A stretch of DNA of 64,000 bases from Kiritimatiellia bacterium (GTDB lineage: Bacteria > Verrucomicrobiota > Kiritimatiellia > PWTM01): contig JAOACR010000020.1 of the NCBI GenBank assembly GCA_026417735.1, positions 124,001 to 188,000 on the forward strand, read 5' to 3'. The position numbers were made by a program, and so were the translations under genes. Positions 37,290-46,499 of this stretch are shown in pieces. A model generated the notes under the pieces. That model had not been told where the DNA came from. It searched no databases and was given only the letters and a program-made list of their open reading frames with translations. Each line of letters opens with the position of its first letter. Within the stretch, counting starts at the first letter, position 1.

Positions 37290-38280
37290 CCACCTGCGCC
37301 GACCGAGGCCGGCGTGCGCGCTCCGCGCCACGGCGACGATCCTGAGCGCGGGTCTCGTAACATCCCTGCGTGCAATCGAAATCGAACACGATCCCCCGGT
37401 CGCACCGATCCTGCCGGCGCACGCTGAAGCGGCCACCTGGCTGCTGCGCACGCCTGCGGTGTCGGTCGTGGTCGAGACGCTCACCGCGCGGCTGACCGCA
37501 CTGATCCCCACGGGCGGATCGAACCTGCTGTCAGCCGCGGGCCGGATCTGGCCGGTCCCCGAATCGGCATGGGCGGCACTCCGCGCGCAGCACTGCTGGC
37601 CGGAAACCGTGTTTGACGCTCCGGCCTGGACCGGCCGGGCCTGGCGCACGCGCAGCGGCGCAACGATCTGCCGGTGGACACGTGATTTCGGCCCACCAAT
37701 CAGCGCCCGCGCGACGCGGACGGTTCGCATCAGCCCCTACGCCGCCGCTGTCGAGATGGAAGATCGCTGGCAGCGCACCGCCCCTTCCGCGATCCCGCTC
37801 GGCCCCGCGGTCGTGCTGCGGATCGCCGACCCCGTTCGCCTGCTGCTGCCCGCACCGGCGGAGACGCCACCGGTGCGGCCGATCGCCTTTGATCCTCCGC
37901 CGTCGTTTGCCTGGCTGCAAACCGCAGGAACCTGGGTGTACCGCGTCGATCTCGGCGGTGAACACCGCGTAGAGTCCACCCGCCGGGGCCCCGCCTGGGC
38001 CGCGGCCGAGGTACCTGGCTGGCTCGTGCTGCTGCGTGGCCCCGCCGGCCGTCAGCCCGATGCGTTGCGCCTCCGCGCGCGCGCGTACGCGCACCGCGCC
38101 TCCCGCACCGCAGAAATCGAGGTGGCCGCGGACGGGTTCCTCGCGCCGCCGGACGCCACGCTCGTCCTCAGAACAACCATTGAATGTTTCCCGCTCGCTC
38201 CACGGATGGACGCCACCGCGCTCGCGACCCGCACGCGGCTGCTCGCCGGAGAAGCGGAGGCGGGCAGCGCACCGCGGTGA
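37279..38280 (+). CDS. Exported protein of unknown function
   Basis: About 333 residues; I do not recognise the family. The likely start is GTG 37279, which overlaps the barrel-like gene by 11 nt; it gives a possible signal (ALRATATILSAGLVTSLRAI). The rest is rich in Pro, Ala, Arg and Trp with beta-type spacing: HAEAATWLLRTPAVSVVVET, GRAWRTRSGATICRWTRDFG, AVVLRIADPVRLLLP, FAWLQTAGTWVYRVDLGGEH and DALRLRARAYAHRASRTAEI. No catalytic or binding motif is visible. It lies directly before murJ, whose start overlaps or abuts its stop, so it is part of the envelope operon. Confidence 0.5.
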   Translation: MSSDHLRRPRPACALRATATILSAGLVTSLRAIEIEHDPPVAPILPAHAEAATWLLRTPAVSVVVETLTARLTALIPTGGSNLLSAAGRIWPVPESAWAALRAQHCWPETVFDAPAWTGRAWRTRSGATICRWTRDFGPPISARATRTVRISPYAAAVEMEDRWQRTAPSAIPLGPAVVLRIADPVRLLLPAPAETPPVRPIAFDPPPSFAWLQTAGTWVYRVDLGGEHRVESTRRGPAWAAAEVPGWLVLLRGPAGRQPDALRLRARAYAHRASRTAEIEVAADGFLAPPDATLVLRTTIECFPLAPRMDATALATRTRLLAGEAEAGSAPR

Positions 38281-38282
38281 CG

Positions 38283-39881
38283 ATGGACGAGAAACGCCTC
38301 ATCCGTTCCGCCGGTCTGGTCAGCGCGCTCACCTCGATCAGCCGCGTGCTCGGCTTCGTCCGCGACGTGTTGCTGGCGGGCGCGCTGGGCACCTCCGCGG
38401 CGATGTCGGCGTTCGTGATCGCCTACCGCTTGCCCAACCTCTTTCGGGCGCTGTTCGGCGAGGGCGCGCTGTCCGCCGCCTTCATTCCGGTGTTTGTCGA
38501 GAGCCGGCAGCGCGGCGGCGACGCCGAGGCGTGGCGGCTGGCTCGGTCCGTCTTCACGCTGCTGGCGGTGGTGCTGAGCACGCTGGTGGGCCTGGGCATG
38601 CTCATCTCGACGATCGCGCTTTCCCGCCCCGCGCTGGACGAGGCACACCGGCTGACGTGGTCCCTGTTCCGGATCATGGTCCCGTACCTGCTGTTCATTT
38701 GCATGGCCGCGGTTTCGATGGGAGCGCTGAATGCATTCGATCGATTCGCGGTTCCGGCGGCCACCCCGTGGGTGCTCAATCTCGTGGAAATTGCGACGTT
38801 GTTGTGGATCTGCCCCCGGCTGGGGCCACGGCCGGAACAACAGGTGTACGGTGTTGCGTGGAGCGTGGTGGTGGCAGGCGTGCTGCAGTGGGGGATTCAG
38901 GTGCCACAGCTGCTCCAACTGGGCGCGGATCTGCGGCCCGGCCTCGACCGGCGGGATCCCCGGCTGCTGCGGGTGCTGGCGCTGATGGCACCGGCAGCGA
39001 TCGGCCGCGCCGTGTCGCAGTTCAACGTGTTCTTCGCCACGATGCTCGCCGCCGCGATCGGACGTTGGGCCGCCGCTGCGCTCTATTTCAGCGAGCGCCT
39101 GATCTACCTGCCGCAGGGCGTCTTCGCGACCGCGCTGGGCACCGTGCTGCTGCCGCATTTCTCCCGCCACGGTGCCCGGCACGATCTCGACGGCCTTCGC
39201 CGGGCGGTGAGCGACGCGATCCGTCTGATCCTCTTCGGCATGCTGCCCGCCGCCACCGGCTTGTTCGTACTCGCCGAGCCGATCGTTCGAATGAGCTTCG
39301 AGTGGCGGCAGTTCGACGCGCACTCGACCCTTCTCACCGTCCGATGCCTGCGCGTGTACTGTTTCGGGCTGGTGTTCTTCGGCCTCGGCAAAGTGGTGGT
39401 GCCCGCCTTTTACGGTATGCAGGACACCCGCACACCGGTGCGCGTCGGCGTCTTCGCCGTGATGATGAATCTGCTGATGAGCCTCACGTTTCGCGCCACT
39501 TGGCCGGCGGAATGGCGCCACGCGGGGCTAGCCTTCTCGGTGGTCGCGTCCGAGGCGCTGAACGTGCTGGTCCTGGCCGCGATTCTTGAACGGCGCATCG
39601 GAGCTGCGGACTGGCTGGCCATCGGCCGCAGCGTTGCGCGGATCATCGCGGCCTGCGCGGTGCTCGCGGGCGCCGCGGTCGCCGCGAACGCGGCCGTGTC
39701 CGGCCAGCTCGCGCGCGCCGCAGCACCCGCAAAGCTGGCGCAGGTGGGTGGCGTGCTCGCAGCCCTGGCCGCAGGCGCCGGCGCCTATGTCGGGATGGCC
39801 CGTGCCCTCCGCATGCCCGAATGGCGCGACATGATCGCCGCCTTCCGCAGCCGTCGCGCCACGCCGATCGCGGAAATCTAG
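38283..39881 (+). CDS. murJ: Lipid II flippase MurJ
   Basis: A 532-residue integral membrane protein of the MOP superfamily with about 14 helices. Family marks: SISRVLGFVRDVLLAGALGT (first helix with the conserved Arg of the lipid II cavity), FVIAYRLPNLFRALFGEGAL, AAFIPVFVE, PYLLFICMAAVSMGALNA and the IYLPQGVFATALGTVLLPHF motif. MurJ flips undecaprenyl-PP-MurNAc-pentapeptide-GlcNAc across the inner membrane. ATG 38283 is used; a GTG at 38277 overlapping the upstream stop would add two residues. It is the last gene of the htrA-to-murJ set and ends 16 bp from the convergent kdsB. Confidence 0.93.
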   Translation: MDEKRLIRSAGLVSALTSISRVLGFVRDVLLAGALGTSAAMSAFVIAYRLPNLFRALFGEGALSAAFIPVFVESRQRGGDAEAWRLARSVFTLLAVVLSTLVGLGMLISTIALSRPALDEAHRLTWSLFRIMVPYLLFICMAAVSMGALNAFDRFAVPAATPWVLNLVEIATLLWICPRLGPRPEQQVYGVAWSVVVAGVLQWGIQVPQLLQLGADLRPGLDRRDPRLLRVLALMAPAAIGRAVSQFNVFFATMLAAAIGRWAAAALYFSERLIYLPQGVFATALGTVLLPHFSRHGARHDLDGLRRAVSDAIRLILFGMLPAATGLFVLAEPIVRMSFEWRQFDAHSTLLTVRCLRVYCFGLVFFGLGKVVVPAFYGMQDTRTPVRVGVFAVMMNLLMSLTFRATWPAEWRHAGLAFSVVASEALNVLVLAAILERRIGAADWLAIGRSVARIIAACAVLAGAAVAANAAVSGQLARAAAPAKLAQVGGVLAALAAGAGAYVGMARALRMPEWRDMIAAFRSRRATPIAEI

Positions 39882-39897
39882 CGCCGCCCGCCGCCGC

Positions 39898-40650
39898 TCA
39901 CGCCCCTCCCATCGCTCGCAGCGCCGCCTCCGCCCGCGCGACGTCCTCCGGAGTGTCCACACCAACGCCCGCCGCCGCGGCCCTGACCACCCGAATCCGG
40001 GCTCCGAGATGCAGCGCCCGCAGCTGTTCCAACCGCTCCAGCCGCTCCAGTTGACAGGGCGGCTCCGCGACCAGCCGCTCGAGAAAGTCGCGCCGGTACG
40101 CATACAGCCCGATGTGCCGCCACCACACCGGCGCTGGCTCTGCCGCCGCAACGCCGTCCCGATCGTACGGGATCGGCGCGCGCGAAAAATACAGTGCCCG
40201 ACTGTCTTCCGCGAACACCACTTTCACGACGGACGGATTCGTAAGATCGGCGAGGTCCTCAATCGGCGCGGCCGCGGTCGCCATCTCCCACCCCTCGTGC
40301 GCGCCGATCGCGCCGGCCACCGCGTCCACCAGCTGCGGATCCACCAGCGGCTCGTCGCCTTGGATGTTCACCACCACATCCGCGGCACGGTCCCGCACCG
40401 CCTCCGCAATGCGATCGGTACCCGAGGGGTGCGATGGCGACGTCATCACCGCCTCCACCCCGCACTCCATCGCCAGCCGCGCGATCCGCTCATCATCCGT
40501 CGCGACGAGAATCCCGTTCAGTCGGCGAGCGCACCGCACGCGGTCCAACACACGAGCGAGCAGAGGACGGCCCGCGATCGGATGCAGCGCCTTGCCCGGA
40601 AACCGGCTGGACGCCCATCGCGCAGGGATCACCCCGAGGACCTCCCCCAT
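39898..40650 (-). CDS. kdsB: CMP-KDO synthetase
   Basis: A 250-residue 3-deoxy-manno-octulosonate cytidylyltransferase, which activates KDO with CTP for attachment to lipid A. Motifs: GVIPARWASSRFPGKALHPI (nucleotide-binding start), LVATDDERIARLA, TSPSHPSGTDRIAEAV, VNIQGDEPLVDP (metal-binding Asp), ALYFSRAPIPYDRD and HIGLYAYRRDFLERLV. Length matches the family. It is separated by 3 bp from the heptose kinase gene, so both LPS core genes are in one operon; this indicates an LPS-making outer membrane. Confidence 0.95.
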   Translation of the reverse strand: MGEVLGVIPARWASSRFPGKALHPIAGRPLLARVLDRVRCARRLNGILVATDDERIARLAMECGVEAVMTSPSHPSGTDRIAEAVRDRAADVVVNIQGDEPLVDPQLVDAVAGAIGAHEGWEMATAAAPIEDLADLTNPSVVKVVFAEDSRALYFSRAPIPYDRDGVAAAEPAPVWWRHIGLYAYRRDFLERLVAEPPCQLERLERLEQLRALHLGARIRVVRAAAAGVGVDTPEDVARAEAALRAMGGA

Positions 40651-40653
40651 ACC

Positions 40654-41673
40654 TCATCCCTCCGGCGCGCCGCACTCGCGCATGTGCCGGAGCAACTCCG
40701 CCGGTGTGCAGGTGGCCGTCCCCAGTTTCGCCACCACCACGCCCGCCGCGTAGTTCGCCAGTTCCGCCGCCTCGGCCGGCTGCGCACCCGCCGCCAGCGC
40801 CAGCACGTCCACCGCGATCACCGTGTCGCCCGCGCCGCTGACGTCGTACACTTCGATCGCACGCGTGGGTATGTGCACCGGTCGGCCGGACGCCAGCAAC
40901 AGCATGCCCTGCGGTCCGAGCGTCACCAGTAGGTGATCCGGCGCCCAGCGGCGGCGCAGCGCTCTGGCCGCCGCCAGCAGCGGGCGGTCCTCCAGCGGAA
41001 CCGCCGCGGCGCCCGGATCGCGCAGCCCCACCGCCGCAAACGCCTCCCGGCGGTTCGGCGTCGCGACCGTGAAGCCGCGCACCCGCAGCTCGCGATTTTC
41101 TTTGGGGTCCAGCCCCGCCGGAATGCGCCGCGCACCAGCCTCCCGCAGCGCTGCGTCCACCACCGCCTGCACCACGTATCCCTTGCCGTAGTCCTCCACG
41201 ATGAGCCCGTCCGCCGCCCGAACACTCCGGCTCACCCTCGCGCACGCTTCCGCAAGGCGTCGCCGATCCCACTCCAGCAGGCGCTCGTGGTCCACCCGGC
41301 ACACCTGCTGGCGCTCCGCCAGCACTCGCGTCTTCACAGTGGTCAGCGTGTCCGACTCCGCGCACACGCCGTCGGTCTCAATGCCCGCCGCCTGCAGCTG
41401 GCGCAATAGCTCCTGCCCCGCCGCGTCCGTGCCCACTCGGCCGCAGAGCACCGCGCGCGCGCCCATCGCACGCAGGTTCGCCGCAACGTTGCTGGCACCG
41501 CCCGGCACCGCTCGCTCCGCCCGCACCCGTACAACCGGCACCGGCGCCTCGGGCGATATACGCTCCACCTCGCCCTCGATGTAGCGGTCCAACATCAGAT
41601 CGCCGACCACCGCGATGCGCAGCCGCGGGAACCTGGCCACCAGTTCCTCCGCCCGCCGAATCGTCAATGCCAT
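40654..41673 (-). CDS. hldA: D-glycero-beta-D-manno-heptose-7-phosphate kinase (HldA/RfaE domain I)
   Basis: A 339-residue PfkB/ribokinase-family enzyme that phosphorylates heptose 7-phosphate at O1 on the way to ADP-heptose for the LPS inner core. Motifs: FPRLRIAVVGDLMLDRYIEG, SPEAPVPVVRV (the EAPVPV signature of RfaE1), GGASNVAANLRAMGA, GRVGTDAAG, RVDHERL, EDYGKGYV, DPKENRE, TPNRREAF, VTLGPQGMLLL and catalytic YDVSGAGDTVIAV (Asp base). Only domain I is present; the ADP-transferase domain of fused HldE is missing and must be encoded elsewhere. Tightly linked to kdsB downstream; 28 bp from the DUF3108 gene upstream. Confidence 0.93.
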   Translation of the reverse strand: MALTIRRAEELVARFPRLRIAVVGDLMLDRYIEGEVERISPEAPVPVVRVRAERAVPGGASNVAANLRAMGARAVLCGRVGTDAAGQELLRQLQAAGIETDGVCAESDTLTTVKTRVLAERQQVCRVDHERLLEWDRRRLAEACARVSRSVRAADGLIVEDYGKGYVVQAVVDAALREAGARRIPAGLDPKENRELRVRGFTVATPNRREAFAAVGLRDPGAAAVPLEDRPLLAAARALRRRWAPDHLLVTLGPQGMLLLASGRPVHIPTRAIEVYDVSGAGDTVIAVDVLALAAGAQPAEAAELANYAAGVVVAKLGTATCTPAELLRHMRECGAPEG

Positions 41674-41701
41674 CGCGCCCGCCCCCCATCCGCGCCGGCC
41701 A

Positions 41702-42556
41702 CTACTGCCGCGCCACCCGCGGCGACCGGACCGGCTGCCGAATCTCGTTCAACACCGCTCGGACCCGCGCAACCGGCACTTCCGCGTCGATCCTCATCGC
41801 CACGCGCCGCTCATCGTCCGACACCCACAACCACACTTTCCCCTTCCGCACAAACAGACCGTTGAACTCCGCCGCCGGCTCATAGCGAATGCATCGCACC
41901 CGGCCAAACCCGCTCACCGCGATCACTTCCTCCGCGACCGGACGCGGCAGCACCGTGTAGATCTTATTGTCCGCCATCACCCGCCACGCGCGGTCGTCGC
42001 CCAGGCCGATCCGCTCCCGCCGAAACCAGTACAGCAGCGAGGGAATATCACGGATGGTTGGATCAATGGGCAGTTCTTTCTCCCGGCCGCGCAGCAGCGA
42101 GCGCCATTTCGCTACGCCCGCCGCGTAGTCAAACTCCGTCACTTCATCGTAGCGGTTCGCCCCTTCGTTGATCTTCTTCACAAACCGAATCGGCAGAAAG
42201 CTCAACGGGTCCACACGGCTCTCGAGGAAATCGTCCACCGGGTAGATCGCATCCAGCACCGCACTCGACCGCGTCCGCAGCCGCAGCGCAATCTGCCAAC
42301 GCCCCCCCTCGTTCACCCACTCGGACCAGGCCACCGCGGTCCCCACCGGCAGCAGCCCCCAGTACAGCCCGTAGCGCAACTGCTCACCCACCGGAAACCA
42401 CATCGCCGGCACCTCGGCCGGCGGTGGCTGCGCCGGTGACTCCGGAGGTGTCTCCACCGGCAGTGGCACCTTCGGCGGCCACGCGTGCACATCGCGCACA
42501 ACTGCCAGCGCCAGCCCCACCGCCAGACACATGCGCACGCGTCGCTTCACGATCAC
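41702..42556 (-). CDS. DUF3108 family exported protein
   Basis: A 284-residue protein with signal peptide (RMCLAVGLALAVVRDVHA), a Pro-rich stretch (residues about 27-50) and a beta-rich domain matching the DUF3108 pattern: FPVGEQLRYGLYWGLLPVGT, LRLRTRSSAVLDAIYPVDDF, ESRVDPLSFLPIRFVKKINE, EVTEFDYAAGVAKW, RDIPSLLYWFR and GKVWLWVSDDERRVAMRIDA. These periplasmic lipocalin-like folds are of unknown function, often encoded near LPS or cell-division genes. ATG overlaps the holA stop (ATGA at 42553-42556), so it shares that transcript. Confidence 0.78.
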   Translation of the reverse strand: MIVKRRVRMCLAVGLALAVVRDVHAWPPKVPLPVETPPESPAQPPPAEVPAMWFPVGEQLRYGLYWGLLPVGTAVAWSEWVNEGGRWQIALRLRTRSSAVLDAIYPVDDFLESRVDPLSFLPIRFVKKINEGANRYDEVTEFDYAAGVAKWRSLLRGREKELPIDPTIRDIPSLLYWFRRERIGLGDDRAWRVMADNKIYTVLPRPVAEEVIAVSGFGRVRCIRYEPAAEFNGLFVRKGKVWLWVSDDERRVAMRIDAEVPVARVRAVLNEIRQPVRSPRVARQ

Positions 42557-43689
42557 CTCCGCGGTGGACGGGAGATCCGCAACACCAGCAGTTCCAGCAG
42601 CAACTCCGGCGACGGAAATCCCCCCACCATCCGCTCTCGCGCCCTCGTCACTGCCTCACCCGCCGACGCGAGCTCCGCCGCGCTGAAGTTCTCCGCCTGC
42701 TCCACCAGACGGCCCAGTCGGAACGAATGCATCTGCCGCGGGTCCCACTCACCGAGCGCCGCCAGCGTCGCGTTCGCCTCCGGCGAGTCGGTCCACACCA
42801 CCGAACGATCCGTCCGGCGCAACCATCCGCGATCCAACGCCATGCGCAAAATGGTCAGCTCGCGCAGCCGCCCCTCAAGCCCGCCGATCAGCTGGATCGG
42901 CTCTGCACGCTGATCCAACAACCGCCGCAGCGCCGCGAACGCCGCCGCCGGCCGTCGGGCCCCCACCCAGTCGGCCAGATCCCAGCCCTCCACTTCGCGC
43001 GTCACCGACGTGATTTCGCGCACGTCCGCTGCCGTCGCGCTGCGCCTCTCGCCGAGGTACAGCGCCAGCTTCTCGATCTCACCGTGAACGATGTGCCCAT
43101 CCGCGCCGATCCGATCCAGAAAGAGCTCCACCGCCTCGGGCTCCATGCGGATGCCCTTCTGCGCCGCCACCTCCTCCACCAGGCGCCGAAGCTCGCGCTC
43201 CCGTTCCCAAGCCTTCTCCGAGAGCGCATAGTCGCCCACCTCTCCGCATTCGTGAACCGCCCGAAACAGCGCGCTGCGCCGGTCGATCCCCGAGCCGGTG
43301 ATCAACAGACGATGGCCCGCCGGTAAGCCGCCGCGGATGCGCGTGACCAGCTTCTGCAGCCACGGTTGCGCCCCGCCACGCCCCAGCCGCGCCGATTGCA
43401 GCGCGGAGCCCGCCCGGAACCATACCGCTTTGCCCTCGCCAAACATCGGTGCGGTTTCGAGCGCCAGCAGCACTGCGCGCAGCGCCGAAACAATCTGATC
43501 CTCCGCATCGCTCTCGAGCGAAACCTCCTCCGCCGCCCAAATTCGCGAATCCGGCGGGCACCATGCCGCCATCCAGCGACGGGCCGCCTGCTCCACGCGA
43601 TATCCGTCGCCAAACAACAACACCACCGAAGGCCCGGCACCGGCTGCGCGGCCATCTCGCCGTCCGCTCACGCTTCGTCTCCCGAACAC
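42553..43689 (-). CDS. holA: DNA polymerase III subunit delta
   Basis: A 378-residue delta subunit of the sliding-clamp loader. The N-terminal AAA-like region starts PSVVLLFGDGYRVEQAARRW, followed by AVWFRAGSALQSARLG, a helical middle (EREREL RRLVEEVAAQKG region, then MEPEAVELFLDRIGADGHIV) and HGEIEKLALYLGERRSATAA, and the C-terminal collar (DLADWVGARRPAAAFAALRR, ELTILRMAL). The start codon is GTG at 43689 or GTG at 43671; the second sits closer to the conserved region. Slightly longer than the E. coli protein (343 residues). It is coupled to the DUF3108 gene downstream. Confidence 0.85.
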   Translation of the reverse strand: MFGRRSVSGRRDGRAAGAGPSVVLLFGDGYRVEQAARRWMAAWCPPDSRIWAAEEVSLESDAEDQIVSALRAVLLALETAPMFGEGKAVWFRAGSALQSARLGRGGAQPWLQKLVTRIRGGLPAGHRLLITGSGIDRRSALFRAVHECGEVGDYALSEKAWERERELRRLVEEVAAQKGIRMEPEAVELFLDRIGADGHIVHGEIEKLALYLGERRSATAADVREITSVTREVEGWDLADWVGARRPAAAFAALRRLLDQRAEPIQLIGGLEGRLRELTILRMALDRGWLRRTDRSVVWTDSPEANATLAALGEWDPRQMHSFRLGRLVEQAENFSAAELASAGEAVTRARERMVGGFPSPELLLELLVLRISRPPRR

Positions 43690-43775
43690 ATGACCTCACA
43701 TCCTGCCGAAAACGACTTGTGCTCGCCAGCCGCTCACCGTTCCCCTCCGGCCGCCGGAGAACAACGGCTCCGCCG

Positions 43776-44450
43776 TCATCGCCGCCTCTTGCCGCCCGTT
43801 TCCCCCCGCTCCTGCCAGCGGCGGCCGCCCGCTGCCCACGCGCCGCGCCCCGAGCGCCGCGCTTCCGCCTCCAGCTCGTCCAGCCGGCGCCAATGCACCG
43901 CCTCCGATGTGCCGTCCGGCAGGTCCACTCCCCGCCCGTACGCACGAGCCCACCCCGCCGCGATCAGTTCCTCGTGCAACCAGCGCTCAGCGCGCACGAT
44001 CAGCGCAAATCGGCGCCCCAACTCTTCACGGCCGCCCGCCGGCTCCTCCCGCGTCCACACCGTCACCGGCCCCTCGCGCAACCACCCGGCCGTGAACTCC
44101 GCCGCGCTCGCCCCAAGCTCGGGAATGCGCGCCGCGGAGATGCCGAAGCGCCGGGCCTGTTCGCGAACCCGCTCGGGAAATTTTCGATCGGTCTCTGGCG
44201 CGTCGGCGAAATACAGCCGGTACATCACCGACGTGCCGCCGTGGCTCAGCACGAAACTATCTCCGTCGGCGTAGCGTCGCTCCTCCAACCGAGCGCCGTC
44301 CACGCGCTGCCAGGGGCCGACCTGCGGCGCGGACGGCTCCGACGCGCCCGCCATCCACGCCAGCACCACCCACCCGCACGTTCGCGACGCGACCGCGGCC
44401 CCACGCACGACGCCACTGTTCGAGACACGGTTCACCGCCTCAGCCCTCAC
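43776..44450 (-). CDS. Exported staphylococcal-nuclease-like protein
   Basis: About 224 residues from a GTG at 44450; a hydrophobic segment (GWVVLAWMAGASEPSAP) near the N-terminus fits export. The SNase (OB-fold) core shows RRYADGDSFVLSHGG with metal-ligand Asp, VMYRLYFADAPETD with the Arg/Asp/Glu set of the active site, EQARRFG, WTREEPAGGREELGRRFALI (second catalytic Arg) and HEELIAAGWARAYGRG. It is a nuclease of the thermonuclease family, probably secreted and Ca-dependent. The 5' end overlaps the PHP-like gene by 11 nt. The Arg-rich C-terminus (RSGRGAWAAGGRRWQERGET) is basic and may bind nucleic acid. Confidence 0.72.
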   Translation of the reverse strand: MRAEAVNRVSNSGVVRGAAVASRTCGWVVLAWMAGASEPSAPQVGPWQRVDGARLEERRYADGDSFVLSHGGTSVMYRLYFADAPETDRKFPERVREQARRFGISAARIPELGASAAEFTAGWLREGPVTVWTREEPAGGREELGRRFALIVRAERWLHEELIAAGWARAYGRGVDLPDGTSEAVHWRRLDELEAEARRSGRGAWAAGGRRWQERGETGGKRRR

Positions 44451-45228
44451 GTTTCGCGCCCGAACGGCGCCTCATATGACGCGCAATCCGCCAACCCACC
44501 ACCAGCGGCCCCGCGCGCGAACCAACCGGTACCGCACCGATGCGGCGGTCGCGCAGCATCGCGACCAGCGATCCCGCCGGATCCTCGGGCGCCAGCGGCG
44601 AGCTGAACAGCGTCGCGTAGCTCGCAATCCTCCGTTCCTCGCCGGGATACTCCAGCGGATCCGACCCCGCCAACAGCCGCCCTTCTCGCGCCGCTGAGCG
44701 CCGCAACAGCCGCGGCATCGGCCAGCCGCGTGGCCGCAGCGAAGAGTCCACCAACATCAGTACGTCGCGCGGCCAACGCGCAAGCAGCGCGCGAATCATG
44801 CGCCCACGGCGGCCCCACCACTTGCCCGGTGCCCACGGAATCAGCGCCGGCGCGCCCAGCTCCTCCAGTTGCTGCACCACTTCCGGCGACGGCCTGCCTT
44901 CGAGCGCATCATCCCGCACGCCGATCGCCAGAATCTCCAGCCGTTCCGCGGTGACAATCTGCTGCCCCCGCACAATCCAAATGCCTCCGCCCCTCGTCTC
45001 ATCCGCGATCCACACCGCCCTGCCTTCCGAGGCCACGCGCGCCACCACCCATGGGCCACCACCACCCATCAGACGCTCGAACTCCCGGCACCCTGCCGCC
45101 TCGGTCCAGCACAACACCCTCGCCGCGGACGGTCCGCCCAGAGATTGCATACGGGGCACGATCTCGCACCACAGCGACGCCGGATCGTAGTAGCCGTGCC
45201 AGTGAACGTGCAGATCGACAATCGTCAC
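44440..45228 (-). CDS. PHP/amidohydrolase-like protein of unknown function
   Basis: About 262 residues from GTG 45228, starting MTIVDLHVHWHGYYDP, a D-x-H-x-H metal-site start like PHP-superfamily phosphoesterases or amidohydrolases. Later parts: LCWTEAAGCREFERLMGGGG, ERLEILAIGVRDDALEGRPS, PALIPWAPGKWWGRRG, VLMLVDSSLRPRGWP and RRSAAREGRLLAGSDPLEYP. The remaining metal ligands of the PHP set are not obvious to me, so activity is unsure. The in-frame extension upstream of 45228 runs through a strong hairpin (45266-45295) and is rejected. Overlaps the SNase gene by 11 nt. Confidence 0.55.
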   Translation of the reverse strand: MTIVDLHVHWHGYYDPASLWCEIVPRMQSLGGPSAARVLCWTEAAGCREFERLMGGGGPWVVARVASEGRAVWIADETRGGGIWIVRGQQIVTAERLEILAIGVRDDALEGRPSPEVVQQLEELGAPALIPWAPGKWWGRRGRMIRALLARWPRDVLMLVDSSLRPRGWPMPRLLRRSAAREGRLLAGSDPLEYPGEERRIASYATLFSSPLAPEDPAGSLVAMLRDRRIGAVPVGSRAGPLVVGWRIARHMRRRSGAKREG

Positions 45229-45265
45229 AGCGCAGCCCGCGGATTCACCGCTCCCGGAACAGGCA

Positions 45266-45295
45266 ACCGGCGGGGCCGCGAGCGGCCCCGCCGGT
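45266..45295 (-). terminator. Terminator-like hairpin after the sugar isomerase gene
   Basis: Perfect 14-bp arms (45266-45279 and 45282-45295) with a 2-nt centre, or 12-bp arms with a 6-nt loop. It is 50 bp downstream of the isomerase stop. The U-tail is weak (TTGCC), so it may stop transcription only partly before the PHP-like gene. Confidence 0.55.
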
Positions 45296-45344
45296 GCTGC
45301 GTCCCCCGACCGCCCGCTCGCGGTCGGCAGGCAAACCAATGACG

Positions 45345-46337
45345 TCAGCGCTCGAACGCGGCGTCAAACGCGACCGCGGAGGGCTTAAAGTCGAGCCGCT
45401 TCACGAACTCGCACGCCTCGCGCGCACCGTGCTCACGGTCCATACCCGAATCCTCCCACTCGACCGAGAGCGGCCCCTCATACTTGATCTCGTTCAGCGC
45501 GCGGATGATCGCTTCGAAGTCCACACTGCCACGGCCCAGGCTGCGGAAGTCCCAGTAACGTCGCGGGTCGCCGAACGGCAGGTGACCGCCAAACACGCCG
45601 GACAGCCGCGGCGTCTTCGCAACACCGACGTCCTTCATGTGAACGTGGAAGATGCGGTCCCGAAACCGGCGGATGAACTCGACGTAGTCCACACCCTGAT
45701 ACGCGAGATGGCTGGGATCGAAGTTGAAGCCGAACGCGGGATGACCGCCGACCGCCTCGATCGCACGCTCCGCGCTCACGATGTCGAACGCGATCTCCGT
45801 CGGATGCACCTCGAGAGCAAATTTCACCCCCGCCTTTTCGAAGGCATCGAGGATCGGCTTCCACCGTTTCCCGAAGTCCGCATAGCCGGCATCGATCATC
45901 GACTGCGGCGTCGGCGGAAAGGCGTAGAGCAGATGCCAAATCGAAGAGCCGGTGAACCCGTTCACCACCTTCACTCCGAGCGCCGCGGCGGCCTTCGCGG
46001 TCGCGATCATCTCCTTCGCCGCGCGCTTGCGCACGCCCTCCGGATCTCCGTCGCCCCACACGTAGTCGGGCAGGATGCTCTTGTGGCGCTCGTCAATGCA
46101 GTCACACACCGCCTGCCCGACCAGGTGCGACGAGATTGCAAAGACCTTCAGCCCGTACTTGTCCAGCAGTTCGCGCTTCGCTTTGCAATAGGCCGCGTTC
46201 GCCTTCGCGACCTCGAAGTGGTCGCCCCAGCATGCCAGCTCCAGACCGTCGTACCCGAAGTCGCGCGCCTTCTGACACATCGTTTCCAACGTAAGGTCGG
46301 CCCACTGGCCGGTGAACAACGTGACCGGTCTTGCCAT
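45345..46337 (-). CDS. Sugar phosphate isomerase/epimerase (xylose-isomerase-like TIM barrel)
   Basis: A 330-residue member of the AP endonuclease 2/IolE-like family. Metal-binding and active-site parts: [42 protein letters not shown] (first Glu ligand), [14 protein letters not shown] (Asp/His), [13 protein letters not shown] (His), and [13 protein letters not shown] (last Glu). Proteins of this subfamily act on sugars or cyclitols (IolE, IolI, 3-dehydroshikimate dehydratase); the exact substrate cannot be read. AGGAG about 8 nt before ATG supports the start. A promoter lies at 46386-46415. Confidence 0.83.
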   Translation of the reverse strand: MARPVTLFTGQWADLTLETMCQKARDFGYDGLELACWGDHFEVAKANAAYCKAKRELLDKYGLKVFAISSHLVGQAVCDCIDERHKSILPDYVWGDGDPEGVRKRAAKEMIATAKAAAALGVKVVNGFTGSSIWHLLYAFPPTPQSMIDAGYADFGKRWKPILDAFEKAGVKFALEVHPTEIAFDIVSAERAIEAVGGHPAFGFNFDPSHLAYQGVDYVEFIRRFRDRIFHVHMKDVGVAKTPRLSGVFGGHLPFGDPRRYWDFRSLGRGSVDFEAIIRALNEIKYEGPLSVEWEDSGMDREHGAREACEFVKRLDFKPSAVAFDAAFER

Positions 46338-46385
46338 GAGAGCTCTCCTTTCCCTGCACGGGGCCCCGACGCCCCGTTGCCGTGC

Positions 46386-46415
46386 AGTCTACCTGAACGT
46401 TGTCAGCTCTCGCAA
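46386..46415 (-). promoter_or_regulatory. Sigma70-like promoter of the sugar isomerase gene
   Basis: Minus strand TTGCGA (46415-46410), 18 bp, TAGACT (46391-46386), leaving a leader of about 40 nt with AGGAG. Confidence 0.5.
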
Positions 46416-46449
46416 CTCCGGCCCGCAACCGCTTCTGCCCTCGCGCCGC

Positions 46450-46478
46450 TTGCCCTTGCCGGCCGTTCCTGCTACGAA
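46450..46478 (+). promoter_or_regulatory. Sigma70-like promoter of tRNA-Leu
   Basis: TTGCCC (46450-46455), 17 bp, TACGAA (46473-46478), 21 nt before the tRNA 5' end. Confidence 0.55.
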
Positions 46479-46499
46479 GCGCCGCGGCGATCTGGCCCG

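Noticed and set aside
38036-39589. 517-residue plus-strand frame and 489-residue minus-strand frame
   Set aside because: Both overlap murJ and the gene before it; murJ has clear family motifs, these have none.
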